Shown here piece by piece: positions 50,961 through 59,359 of a stretch of 64,000 nucleotides of DNA. How positions within the stretch are numbered: position 1 is the first letter of the stretch; every line of letters starts with the position of its first letter. Below the pieces are notes generated by a model. The model made no database searches and was not told the DNA's origin. It was given only the letters and a program-made list of their open reading frames with translations. A program made the translations under genes and the position numbers. This stretch comes from an uncultured Ruminococcus sp. (GTDB taxonomy: Bacteria > Bacillota > Clostridia > Oscillospirales > Acutalibacteraceae), in NCBI GenBank assembly GCA_958403905.1, contig CATXZD010000005.1, positions 111,795 to 175,794 of the forward strand. The letters are read 5' to 3'.

Positions 50961-52082
50961 TTATTCCTCAGTTGTTTCTTCGATTGCCTCTTCTGTTTCA
51001 TCGGTTACAGTTTCTTCCTCTTCATCCTCGCCGTAGAATCCGCTTTCGGGACGAATGTCAATTCTCCAGCCTGTAAGTCTTGCGGCAAGTCTTGCATTCT
51101 GACCCTTGTTACCGATTGCAAGTGAAAGCTGACCGTCGGGTACTGTTGCCTTACAACTCTTTGTTTCCTCATCAACGATTTCAACCTTGCATACAGACGC
51201 AGGTGAAAGCGCCGCAGAAATGTACTTTTCTGGCTCGTCGCTGTATTCGATAATATCAATTTTCTCGCCGCCGAGCTCTTCAACAATGCTGTTTACTCGT
51301 GCGCCTTTTGCGCCGATACAAGCACCGATTGCGTCAACATCGGGATTGTTGCTCAGAACAGCCATTTTAGTACGTGAGCCTGCCTCACGGGAGATAGACT
51401 TGATTTCAACAATTCCGTCAAAAATTTCAGGAACCTGCTGTTCAAACATACGCTTAACAAAACCGGGGTGAGTTCTTGAAATAATGGCGTGAGGGCCTCT
51501 TTCGTTGTCCTTAACGTCTGCGATGTAAACCTTGATAAGGTCACCCTCTTTAAGTTCTTCACAGCCAATCTGCTCGCCGGTCGGGAGCATAGCCTCTGCC
51601 TTGCCGATTTTGATTGTTGCAATACCGCTTTTGGGGTCGATTCTCTCAACCTTTGCGGTAACAATTTCGCCGAGCTTGCTCTGGAACTCAATAAGGGTCT
51701 GACCCTTTTCGCCTGCACGGATTCCCTGGCGGATTACGTTTCTTGCCGCCGAAACTGCAATTCTGCCGAGTTTTTTGGGGTCAAGCGGAATCTGCGCCTC
51801 GTCGCCAATGCTGTAAATCTTTCTTTTGTTGATTTTTTCAGCGTCATCTCTTGTGATTTCAAAATCGGGATCCATAACCTCGTCAACAACCGTTTTAACA
51901 AGCTTTACGTCAAAGGTGTTCTTTTCGGGAACAATATTGAACACTACGTTGTCGTTGCCGCCGTAGTAGTTTTTGCAGGCGATAACAATAGCCTTTTGAA
52001 TCTGCTGAAGCATATAATCCATAGGAATATCTTTTTCTTTTTCAAACATTCTCAATGCTTCAAATAAATCCTTGTTAGTCAT
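50961..52082 (-). CDS. nusA: Transcription termination/antitermination factor NusA
   Basis: 373 residues from the chosen ATG at 52082 (MTNKDLFEALRMFEKEKD); an ATG four codons upstream directly abuts AAAGG and is less likely. The N-terminal RNA-polymerase-binding domain, S1 domain (GEIVTAKVERIDPKSGIATI), KH1 and KH2 (RTHPGFVKRMFEQQVPEIFD, ACIGAKGARVNSIVEELGGE, AIGNKGQNARLAARLTGWRI) are present. The C-terminus is a short acidic tail, as in Firmicutes, without E. coli AR repeats. Second gene of the operon after rimP. Confidence 0.96.
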   Translation of the reverse strand: MTNKDLFEALRMFEKEKDIPMDYMLQQIQKAIVIACKNYYGGNDNVVFNIVPEKNTFDVKLVKTVVDEVMDPDFEITRDDAEKINKRKIYSIGDEAQIPLDPKKLGRIAVSAARNVIRQGIRAGEKGQTLIEFQSKLGEIVTAKVERIDPKSGIATIKIGKAEAMLPTGEQIGCEELKEGDLIKVYIADVKDNERGPHAIISRTHPGFVKRMFEQQVPEIFDGIVEIKSISREAGSRTKMAVLSNNPDVDAIGACIGAKGARVNSIVEELGGEKIDIIEYSDEPEKYISAALSPASVCKVEIVDEETKSCKATVPDGQLSLAIGNKGQNARLAARLTGWRIDIRPESGFYGEDEEEETVTDETEEAIEETTEE

Positions 52083-52117
52083 TTTTCCAATCATCCTTTT
52101 CTAAAATTATTATCAAC

Positions 52118-52600
52118 TTATATGTCAAAATCATCAAGCTTAATCCACGCAGCGTCTTTTTTGCTTATTGTAACCTCGTTTTCGTTGCCGTGGTCGGAAA
52201 TAGTAACCATTCCGTTGTCATAGCCCTTTAAAACGCCGCCAAACTCCTTGCCGATTCCATCAAGCGGACGGCGCATTTTTACCATAATATCGGCGCCGAT
52301 AAACTGCATAAAATGCTCGTCACGAACAAGCTCACGCTCAATTCCGGGCGAACAAACCTCAAGGCAGTATGCATTTTCAATGGGATCAAGCTCGTCAAGC
52401 GGAGTGTTGACTGCACGCGAAACATTTTCGCAGTCCGTAATATCAACACCGCCTTCTTTGTCAATGAAGATACGCAGATACCAGTCTGCGCCCTCTTTTA
52501 CATAGCGGACATCCCAAAGCGAAAGCCCGAAATCCTTTACGATAGGCTCGCAAAGCTCCCAGACCTTTGAAACGGTAACTCCGCCCTTGCTTTTAGCCAT
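52118..52600 (-). CDS. rimP: Ribosome maturation factor RimP
   Basis: 160 residues. Motifs: VWELCEPIVKDFGLSLWDVR, ADWYLRIFIDKEGGVDITDC, LEVCSPGIERELVRDEHF and a C-terminal SH3-like part. It assists 30S assembly. Start at 52600 (MAKSKGG) with AGGAGGAG upstream; the frame to 52645 adds no family sequence. First gene of the translation operon. Confidence 0.95.
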   Translation of the reverse strand: MAKSKGGVTVSKVWELCEPIVKDFGLSLWDVRYVKEGADWYLRIFIDKEGGVDITDCENVSRAVNTPLDELDPIENAYCLEVCSPGIERELVRDEHFMQFIGADIMVKMRRPLDGIGKEFGGVLKGYDNGMVTISDHGNENEVTISKKDAAWIKLDDFDI

Positions 52601-52647
52601 ATAACTCCTCCTCAGCGATATAATATGGTATAAGTTACTAAACACAA

Positions 52648-52671
52648 AGGAGCGAGCCGCTGCTCACTCCT
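52648..52671 (-). terminator. Hairpin ahead of rimP, probable terminator of the dockerin gene
   Basis: 11-bp stem AAAGGAGCGAG/CTCACTCCTTT with one mismatch and a 6-base loop. Read on the minus strand it is followed by TTTGTGTTT, between the dockerin gene and rimP. Confidence 0.55.
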
Positions 52672-52821
52672 TTACTTTAAGATATTTAACATTAGTATTA
52701 TAGCACCAAACTTCTCATTCTGCAAGCTTTTTCAGAAAATTTATGTAATTATTTCCTGTGAAGCCGCAAAAATAAAGAAATTTGAGAATTTTATGCTAAA
52801 ATTTTATAAAATAACCTTTGA

Positions 52822-53964
52822 TTATTGCTGAAGCAATTGTTTTTGTATAAAAGCCGCATCGAGAATTGAAACTACTCCGTCGCCGTTAACATCGGCCATT
52901 TTGTTTACGCCCTCAGAAAAATAAGTAAGCTCTGCAATACTCTTTTGAATGTCTGTTGCATCATGAATTGAAAGTCTGCCGTCCATATTTACATCGCCCA
53001 TATTCTTGTCAATAACAACAAAGTTAATATTTTCGTTTGCTGCATACTGCTCTGCGGCTGTATTGAAGTAACCCCAAATGCTTAATTCGGGATTATTCGG
53101 GAATATTCCCATTGTACCGTATTCAACTACAGAAGCAGGGATGTAAACATATTTAAGCATTTCGCAGCTCATAAATGCATTGTTCTTGATAACTTTAGCG
53201 CTGTCGGGAATTACAACCTCTTCCAACTTTTCCGTTCCTGACAATGCATACTCGGGGATTACTTCTATGCCGTCCTCAAAAACAACCTTTTTAATTCCAG
53301 TTAACATAAAAGCGTCTATATCCGTTTCTTTAAAAGTCTTTGGAATTACAAGCTGCGGTCCGATTTCTGCACAGCCGGCAAATGAGTTTCTTGAGAGCTT
53401 CTCAAGATAAGGGGGAAGTGCCTCAAGCTTGAGGTTTTTGCAGTTTGCAAAAGACCAATAACCAATTTGCTTAACGGTTTCAGGCATCTGAACACTTTTA
53501 AGACTTCCGCATCCTGAGAACATATAGTCAGGAATAACAGTTGTTCCGTCCTCAAAAGTTGCTGTTTCAATACAAGAATTAGCAAATGCGTTATTCTGAA
53601 CAGTAACTACTGATTTCGGAATATTAATTGATTTAAGATTGATACATACTGCAAAAGCCTCACTGTCAATTTCTTTTACAGTATCCGGAATAGTTACAGA
53701 TGAAACATAAAATTTGTTTGCAAATGCACGCTTTCCGATTCGAGTAACCATGTGTCCCTCAAAATATCTAGGGATTGCAACATAATATTCATCACTTTTA
53801 ACATGATCTATTACAGTGGCTGTGCCGTCAGCTTCGATTTGATATTTCAAGCCTTCTCCCGAAGCATTTACGTCATTTTCGTCAGCCGAAACACTTGCAA
53901 ACGAAAACGCACATAAAGTAATAGTGATTGTAATTGTAAGTAACACCGAAATAATTCTTTTCAT
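52822..53964 (-). CDS. Secreted BspA-like leucine-rich repeat protein with C-terminal dockerin
   Basis: 380 residues. Signal peptide MKRIISVLLTITITITLCAF (cleavage near SVSA). A series of BspA/LRR_5-type repeats covers residues 70-300 (VTRIGKRAFANKFYVSSVTI, VKEIDSEAFAVCINLKSINI, VKQIGYWSFANCKNLKLEAL, AKVIKNNAFMSCEMLKYVYI). It ends in a dockerin with two Ca-binding loops (GDVNMDGRLSIHDATDIQ and ADVNGDGVVSILDAAFIQ). Likely secreted and cohesin-attached or surface-bound, with a binding rather than catalytic role. The dockerin is clearly diverged from those at 9.2 and 11.3 kb. Confidence 0.9.
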   Translation of the reverse strand: MKRIISVLLTITITITLCAFSFASVSADENDVNASGEGLKYQIEADGTATVIDHVKSDEYYVAIPRYFEGHMVTRIGKRAFANKFYVSSVTIPDTVKEIDSEAFAVCINLKSINIPKSVVTVQNNAFANSCIETATFEDGTTVIPDYMFSGCGSLKSVQMPETVKQIGYWSFANCKNLKLEALPPYLEKLSRNSFAGCAEIGPQLVIPKTFKETDIDAFMLTGIKKVVFEDGIEVIPEYALSGTEKLEEVVIPDSAKVIKNNAFMSCEMLKYVYIPASVVEYGTMGIFPNNPELSIWGYFNTAAEQYAANENINFVVIDKNMGDVNMDGRLSIHDATDIQKSIAELTYFSEGVNKMADVNGDGVVSILDAAFIQKQLLQQ

Positions 53965-54242
53965 ATTCTACCTCTCTTTTTTGTGAATCATAATGACCCG
54001 GTTTTGTATTTTGGATGTACAAAACTATACAGACTGTTTGCAATAGCAATATTCAATCAAAAATACGCAAAACATTAATTTAAACGAACATATTAATGAT
54101 AAACGTTTATGCATAGCCTGTCAACAGGATGAGTTACCATAATTAATGGTAATAATAATGAATTTTATGTATAATACGTAATTATGTAAAGAGCAGAAAA
54201 TTACAAATTTTCAAAAAAATTAAACGAAATATAAAAAAACAT
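53965..54242. other. AT-rich intergenic stretch
   Basis: Gap between the dockerin gene start and the tRNA promoter. Very AT-rich, with no coding frame of note; the dockerin promoter must be here but no convincing -35/-10 pair was found. Confidence 0.5.
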
Positions 54243-54290
54243 TTGAAATTACAAAACAAATATGTTATAATGTCTGTCGGACATTATAAC
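54243..54290 (+). promoter_or_regulatory. tRNA-Thr promoter with palindrome across the -10
   Basis: TTGAAA (54243-54248), 17-base spacer, TATAAT (54266-54271). A perfect inverted repeat GTTATAATGTC-TGTCG-GACATTATAAC covers 54264-54290, so a second TATAAT faces the opposite way on the minus strand. Confidence 0.65.
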
Positions 54291-54355
54291 AAGTTATCTG
54301 AACACTGCAAATTGCATTACAGAAATAACAGTTTACAGGCAATTAAACAGAATAT

Positions 54356-54431
54356 GCTGATATAGCTCAGTAGGCAGAGTGCGTCCTTGGTAAGGACGAG
54401 GTCACGGGTTCGAATCCCGTTATCAGCTCCA
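54356..54431 (+). tRNA. tRNA-Thr (anticodon GGT)
   Basis: 76 nt including an encoded CCA. Acceptor GCTGATA/TATCAGC, D-arm GCTCAGTAGGCAGAGT, anticodon stem CGTCC/GGACG around loop TTGGTAA (anticodon GGT, reads ACC/ACT), T-arm ACGGGTTCGAATCCCGT, then TCCA. A strong terminator follows at once. Confidence 0.97.
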
Positions 54432-54579
54432 TAAAGGACTTTCCATGGAAAGTCCTTTTTTGATTACGGGATTCGAAAGGGCGTTAAAAAAACAGTCCTG
54501 CGGACTGTTTTTAGCCCGTCGCGTTGATGAACGTTAGAATTGCACACGCCGCAACAAACGAGCTCTGCACCTTGTCATT
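54419..54579 (+). repeat. Tandem duplication unit 1, beginning inside the tRNA-Thr 3' end
   Basis: 161 bp repeated at 54590-54750 with only two differences seen; offset 171 bp. Includes the last 13 bases of the tRNA, the terminator stem AAAGGACTTTCC/GGAAAGTCCTTT (54433-54461), a second hairpin AAACAGTCC-TGC-GGACTGTTT, and GTCGCGTTGATGAACG. Confidence 0.85.
54433..54461 (+). terminator. tRNA-Thr terminator
   Basis: 12-bp perfect stem AAAGGACTTTCC/GGAAAGTCCTTT followed by TTT. A second, similar terminator-like hairpin follows about 35 bases on, and both are repeated in duplication unit 2. Confidence 0.88.
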
Positions 54580-54589
54580 GCAAAACGTA

Positions 54590-54750
54590 GTTATCAGCTC
54601 CATAAAGGACTTTCCATGGAAAGTCCTTTTTTGATTACGGGATTCGAAAGGGCGTTAAAAAAACAGTCCTGCGGACTGTTTTTAGCCCGTCGCGTTGATG
54701 AACGTTAGAATTGCACACGTCGCAACAAACGAGTTCTGCACCTTGTCATT
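54590..54750 (+). repeat. Tandem duplication unit 2 (tRNA 3'-end plus terminators)
   Basis: Second copy of 54419-54579, carrying TTATCAGCTCC without the rest of the tRNA. It is separated from unit 1 by the 10 bases GCAAAACGTA. Confidence 0.85.
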
Positions 54751-54881
54751 CCCAGACATCCCGAAACGTTACCTTTATATCAATTTCAAATTTGGAGCGC
54801 AGCGACCCTTAACTCTACACTCCACACTTAATTATACTCGACTTGCCTGCGGGGGCACTCGACACAATTTTAAAAAAACTA
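54751..54881. repeat. Short intergenic repeat fragments
   Basis: Pieces of elements seen elsewhere: CCAGACATCCCGAAACGTTACC (54751-54773), GCGACCCTTAACTC plus CACTCCACACTTAA, and GGGGGCACTCGACA. The 65-codon open frame at 54695 is not a gene. Confidence 0.55.
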
Positions 54882-54947
54882 TTGACAAATAAATGCTTTT
54901 GTTTTATTCTATACATAGAATATCTATGTATAGAATTCCTATGTATA
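54882..54947 (+). promoter_or_regulatory. Promoter and palindromic candidate operator, PadR operon 2
   Basis: TTGACA (54882-54887), 17-base spacer, TATTCT (54905-54910). A perfect 12-bp inverted repeat TTCTATACATAG-AATAT-CTATGTATAGAA (54907-54935) overlaps the -10 and start site, and a third half-site CCTATGTATA lies at 54938-54947. Strong candidate for PadR binding. Confidence 0.75.
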
Positions 54948-54967
54948 TTTGAAAGCTTGGGTGCAAT

Positions 54968-56923
54968 ATGGAAAACAAATTTTTAGACAAAGTGTCAAGT
55001 CTGATACAGAGCAAAACAGCCCGACAAAGCATAACTGCCGAGCTTGAAAGTCATATTCTTGACAAAGCGGATTATTACGAAGAAATCGGCTACTCAAAAG
55101 AGGTTGCTATGCATAAGGCAATTGAAGAAATGGGCAACCCTGACGATACCGCCGTACCGCTGAACGCATTGCACAAAAGCTCCGTTGTTAAAAATGTCGG
55201 TACGATTTTGTCAATGCTTTTAATCATATTTCTGCTTTTCCTCGGCAATACTCACTGCGACAGCTTTGGTTATGCAAACAACAACATTGACAACCCTCAT
55301 TTTGTAAAATTTGATTTCATATCATTTGCAATTTTTGCAGGATATGTTCTTCTTTTGTACTTTGCCCGAAGGCGAAAAAACAAGCTGATTGCATTAATAA
55401 TTATTGTTTCGTTTGCAACTCAGCTGTTATCCACGCTGACAACGAACGTTCTGTTTCAGGAAAGTATTTTTGTTTCAGATGTCACAACGCTTTTTCAACC
55501 GCTTGCCTATGCACTTGTTATGCTTGTCACAAGCGGATTTTCGGGATATGTCGACAGCATTTTTTCATACAGCTTTATTGCACTTCCGCCACAGGGAACG
55601 GAAATTTACAAAGGTCTTGCAACAGCGTTGTTTGTACTTCTCGCCTTTTGGGCAGTTGCCGTGTATGTTGAAATCAACCGTCAGGAAAAAATAAAACCAA
55701 CAAAGAATTTCAGAAAGCCGCTTAAGCTTGCACATTACATAGTGACGGTTCTGCTTTCGCTGAATTTTATTGCAATGTCAGTAGGAACAACAATTGCCTA
55801 CAGCGATATAGACTACAAAATTAACGAAACCTTTACGGTCCGTGAACATATGATTGATTGCCTGCTTAATGCAGATAAAAGCGCCGGTTATGAAGAACAA
55901 CTGGATTATCTTGCAAGTTATGGATATAACGCAACGCAGGACATCCGCTTTGATTTGCACGATACGTTCGATTCTCCTTATGTTTATCTCTATAACGGTA
56001 ATATGCTCAGGCTGTTCAGCCACGAAAATGACGGTGATTTTTACACCGTTACGGTCAGTGCAACGTCGACAAGAGATTCTATTGTAGAAAATGATCTTTT
56101 ATGCGACAGTACAGACCGTGAACAGCTTTCAGTGTGCGGATACGGAATGAGTATTGACGAATTTATATTGTCAGGGATTTATTCAAAAGCCTATGATGTT
56201 GAACGTGATTTTTATTCAACAGCTGATGGTGGCGACAGAATCTGCTTCGGTTTTCGCTTTGATGAAAGTGCTGATTATGAGTATTATTTTGTTACTTTTG
56301 AGGACGGTGTGCTTACCGAAAATACTGCGATTGACGATGTAGCTCAAGTAAAGCAAACACGTCAGGAAATTATCAGCTACATTGTTACCGATATGTATTC
56401 CTCTGTATATCACTCAAACAGCGAGAATCCGCTTAGTCACCGTGCAGATGAACTGAATCAACAGGGCTTTGGTATGACTTGTGATTATTCAAACAATCCT
56501 ACGCATTATGAAAATAAAGATGATTACAACAGGTTGATTTTAGACGGCAACCTTGAAACAGGCGACTACTATTTTAAATACTATTCTACAAAAGTCACCG
56601 AAACCAATAATTCGGCGAATGATCGCCTGTATTTTACTGAAGATGAATTTGACAGGTTTGAAAAAGGTATGGACTTGTCCGATTTTCACAGACCGTCAGC
56701 CAACTACTATTGGGCTAACGCCGCCTGTGTTATCAGCAAGGCAACAAAGCTTGATGAGGAAAAAAGAGAATACACAGATAGAATAATAAGCTTTATTTAT
56801 GCGATTAAAGATGACAGCTCAGCAGTTGTGAATAAATATATTCTTGAATTTAAAAACGGCGAGCTCACTGACAAAAGGGTTGACGGACTGTTTTCAGAGG
56901 TTTATAACGAGTTGTATTATTGA
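54968..56923 (+). CDS. Membrane protein with N-terminal prefix domain, PadR operon 2
   Basis: 651 residues, family not recognised beyond the prefix. The first 70 residues form a helical domain (ITAELESHILDKADYYEEIG, then EVAMHKAIEEMGNPDDTAV) like the DUF1700-type prefix in PadR-linked proteins. About six membrane segments follow between residues 75 and 285 (VGTILSMLLIIFLLFLGNT, ISFAIFAGYVLLLYFA, LIALIIIVSFATQLLS and others). The last 360 residues are soluble and extracytoplasmic-looking, rich in D, Y and E, with no motif I know. The start at 54968 has only a weak GGGTG site. First gene after the palindromic promoter; the next gene repeats its prefix. Confidence 0.8.
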   Translation: MENKFLDKVSSLIQSKTARQSITAELESHILDKADYYEEIGYSKEVAMHKAIEEMGNPDDTAVPLNALHKSSVVKNVGTILSMLLIIFLLFLGNTHCDSFGYANNNIDNPHFVKFDFISFAIFAGYVLLLYFARRRKNKLIALIIIVSFATQLLSTLTTNVLFQESIFVSDVTTLFQPLAYALVMLVTSGFSGYVDSIFSYSFIALPPQGTEIYKGLATALFVLLAFWAVAVYVEINRQEKIKPTKNFRKPLKLAHYIVTVLLSLNFIAMSVGTTIAYSDIDYKINETFTVREHMIDCLLNADKSAGYEEQLDYLASYGYNATQDIRFDLHDTFDSPYVYLYNGNMLRLFSHENDGDFYTVTVSATSTRDSIVENDLLCDSTDREQLSVCGYGMSIDEFILSGIYSKAYDVERDFYSTADGGDRICFGFRFDESADYEYYFVTFEDGVLTENTAIDDVAQVKQTRQEIISYIVTDMYSSVYHSNSENPLSHRADELNQQGFGMTCDYSNNPTHYENKDDYNRLILDGNLETGDYYFKYYSTKVTETNNSANDRLYFTEDEFDRFEKGMDLSDFHRPSANYYWANAACVISKATKLDEEKREYTDRIISFIYAIKDDSSAVVNKYILEFKNGELTDKRVDGLFSEVYNELYY

Positions 56924-56936
56924 GTTGAGGCGCAAT

Positions 56937-58304
56937 ATGAAAAACAAATTTTTAGACAGAGTGTCAAATTTAATACAAAATAAAACCGCCCGACAAAGCA
57001 TAACCGCCGAGCTTGAAAGTCATATTCTTGACAAAGCGGATTATTACGAAGAAATCGGCTACAGCAAAGAAGTTGCTATGCAAAAGGCAATTGAAGAAAT
57101 GGGCAACCCTGACGATACCGCCGTACCGCTGAACGCTTTGCACAAAAACGGCAAAAGCAAAAACATATGGAGCGTAATAACAGCCGTTTTTGCCGTTGCA
57201 TTTTGTTTGCTTTGCTTTAACGTAATTCCAATTGAACACCTGTTTCGTTACGGTGACGCAAGCTATATGATTGTTCATTCGGTAACATTTGATTTTCTAT
57301 CAATGTTAATCTGCGGTGTGTTTTTGCTATTGCTATGCAAAGCGCACAGGCAGAAGAATATGGCTTCTGCGTTAATGCTTGCTCTGTCGCTGATTACATC
57401 GGCTGTAGCATATTTTCCCGATTTTACACACCCTGCGTTTCAGTTTTCGCCGTTTCAGCCGTTGTTGTACCCTGCGGTTATGATAATCAAAAACGGATTT
57501 ACGGATTTTGCAGACAGCCTTTTCGGCTATGACTATATTCCGGAATCGGAACAGATTTTTTACCAAATAGGCGCAATTGTTATTTATCTGATTCTGCTTG
57601 CAGCCACAGTTACTCTGCTGATTGCAATTTACCGCCAAAGCAGAATGAAAAATGTCCGCAGATTTTGGCTGACGATAAAAATTGCAAAGCCTGTTTTGGG
57701 CATTATGCTTGCCGTAAGCCTGCTTGTTACAAGCGTAACAACAGCTTTTGCGCTTATAAATATTGAGGATAAAAAGCTTGAAATGCAGTCGGCAAGGGAA
57801 AACGCAATTAATTTTGTTATCAATGCTGATTTGTCGGATACTGACGAGAAGATTAACAGCGAGTTGCTGAATTCCGGTTACGAAAGCTATTTCAACGACG
57901 GCAACATCTGGCAGGGAGTACAGGAAACCTATCACAACGGCTACAATGATTCGGCAATAATAACTGTTGGTATGGACGGCAGTAAAAGTATTTTCTACGG
58001 GCCAACTGACTTTGACCGACCGTTTGCAATAACAAAAGGTTACGGTCCTTTGACAAGCGAGGAACAGTCGCAAATCAGTCAGGGTATAACGCTTGATGAA
58101 TTTATGCAGAAAGACTTTTACGGCAAAGCGATGACTGTAATGAAGTCTTATAATCCAGATGCAGAACAAAGGTCAATCTCTTTCACATTTGATTTGCCTG
58201 ACGAGCAGTTCGGAAGCTATGTGTGTCAATTTGATTATAGAGCCGAGAGGCAAAAATATATACTTTCTTCGGCAGACGAAATGATAAACGGAGAGTATTA
58301 CTAA
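56937..58304 (+). CDS. Membrane protein with the same prefix domain, PadR operon 2
   Basis: 455 residues. The first 70 residues are almost identical to the preceding protein (ITAELESHILDKADYYEEIG, EVAMQKAIEEMGNPDDTAVP), also at DNA level. After that the proteins share only the general layout of membrane segments (VITAVFAVAFCLLCFNVIPI, MLICGVFLLLLC, AIVIYLILLAATVTLLIAIY, VLGIMLAVSLLVTSVTTAFA) plus an extracytoplasmic C-terminal region. Start at 56937, 13 bases after the previous stop, with GAGGCG; the longer frame to 56844 lies inside the upstream gene. Function unknown. Confidence 0.8.
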   Translation: MKNKFLDRVSNLIQNKTARQSITAELESHILDKADYYEEIGYSKEVAMQKAIEEMGNPDDTAVPLNALHKNGKSKNIWSVITAVFAVAFCLLCFNVIPIEHLFRYGDASYMIVHSVTFDFLSMLICGVFLLLLCKAHRQKNMASALMLALSLITSAVAYFPDFTHPAFQFSPFQPLLYPAVMIIKNGFTDFADSLFGYDYIPESEQIFYQIGAIVIYLILLAATVTLLIAIYRQSRMKNVRRFWLTIKIAKPVLGIMLAVSLLVTSVTTAFALINIEDKKLEMQSARENAINFVINADLSDTDEKINSELLNSGYESYFNDGNIWQGVQETYHNGYNDSAIITVGMDGSKSIFYGPTDFDRPFAITKGYGPLTSEEQSQISQGITLDEFMQKDFYGKAMTVMKSYNPDAEQRSISFTFDLPDEQFGSYVCQFDYRAERQKYILSSADEMINGEYY

Positions 58305-58383
58305 ATCTTATACTGATTATGAACAGGAAAAATTTTGATTTAAATATATATTAAATTACTAATTAAGAAACGGAGTGTTTATA

Positions 58384-58713
58384 ATGAAAATCAGCAAAGA
58401 ACTTATTAAGGGAAGCACATCAATGCTCGTAATGAGCGTTTTAAAGGGCAAGGATTTGTACGGTTATAAGATAATCAAGGAGCTTGAATTGCAGAGCGAA
58501 AGCGTTTTTGAGCTGAAAGAAGGAACTTTGTATCCCATTCTTCACGCGCTTGAAGAAGAAAACTTCCTCGAAAGCTATTGGGAGGAATGTGACGGCAGAA
58601 AGCGCAAGTACTACCACCTTACCCGCAAGGGCGAAAAACAGCTTTCCGAAAAGCAGCAGGAGTGGAAGGTGTTCACAAAGTCGGTTGACAAGGTGCTCAG
58701 CTATGCAAATTAG
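58384..58713 (+). CDS. PadR family transcriptional regulator
   Basis: 109 residues. Winged-helix motifs: MLVMSVLKGKDLYGYKIIKE, FELKEGTLYPILHALEEENF and ESYWEECDGRKRKYYHLTRK; C-terminal dimer helix KQQEWKVFTKSVDKVLSYA. It is closely similar in layout to the PadR at 15177, but encoded last in its operon. CGGAG lies 8-9 bases before the ATG at 58384; an in-frame GTG three codons upstream overlaps that site. It probably represses the operon through the palindromes at 54907-54947. Confidence 0.93.
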   Translation: MKISKELIKGSTSMLVMSVLKGKDLYGYKIIKELELQSESVFELKEGTLYPILHALEEENFLESYWEECDGRKRKYYHLTRKGEKQLSEKQQEWKVFTKSVDKVLSYAN

Positions 58714-59350
58714 CGGAGCAAAGAATAATTAAGTGTGGAGTTTGGAGTGTGGCGAGTGGAGTTAAGGGTCGCTACGCTCCAAATTTGTAATAGTGCGTGT
58801 TGTTTTGAAAGGTATGTTTGCTGAGATGATATTGATATGACGGTAACGTATGAATATAAATGAAACGTTATCGTTACCGTCGTAGGTACACGGCGTGCCG
58901 TGTCCTTTTTAACTATGATACATTCCCGTTTACATCATCATTATATTAACAAACAAACGTTTTTTTGTAGGGGGCGGGTTCCCACACGTCCCATTCACAA
59001 AATTGCATTGCAATTTTGTGCGGACACGGCGTGCCGTGTCCCTACGCAGACGTTGATATAAAAATATATGAAGGCAAGTTGTATCCTACGGCGGAATGCC
59101 ACCGCTGGCAAATCGAGACGGATAGGTTAGCTATATTGGACAACGAATATGCCCGAATTTTAAATTGATATGTAGGTTATGTATCGGGACGTCTGGGAAG
59201 CCGTCCCCTACGGATTTAATACAGATATTTAATATAAATTAAAAATAAAAAATTAAAGTGAGTTGTATCTTGCGTTAGATTTAGAAAAATGTCTGACTCC
59301 CGCGATACCGCGCTATAATTCAAAACCGCCCCTTAGGGCGTTTAAAAAAT
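58714..59350. repeat. Intergenic repeat mosaic, including inverted R1 copy (59258-59350)
   Basis: No gene. In order: AGTGTGGAGTTTGGAGTG tracts, a GTACACGGCGTGCCGTGTCC palindrome (58885-58904), TGTAGGGGGCGGGTTCCCAC (58967-58986), the hairpin AAAATTGCATTGCAATTTT (58998-59016), a second GGACACGGCGTGCCGTGTCC palindrome (59021-59040) and CGGGACGTCTGGGAAGCCGT (59182-59201). Last is an R1 copy on the minus strand ending in the CCGCCCCTTAGGGCG head. Confidence 0.65.
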
Positions 59351-59359
59351 TTTTTTCGT

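Noticed and set aside
54419..54750. CRISPR array or second tRNA at the tandem repeat
   Set aside because: There are only two 161-bp units with one 10-bp gap, and the second unit carries only the last bases of the tRNA.
57372..58169. 265-codon minus-strand open frame
   Set aside because: Antisense to the PadR-operon membrane protein, cysteine- and arginine-rich as expected for a shadow frame.
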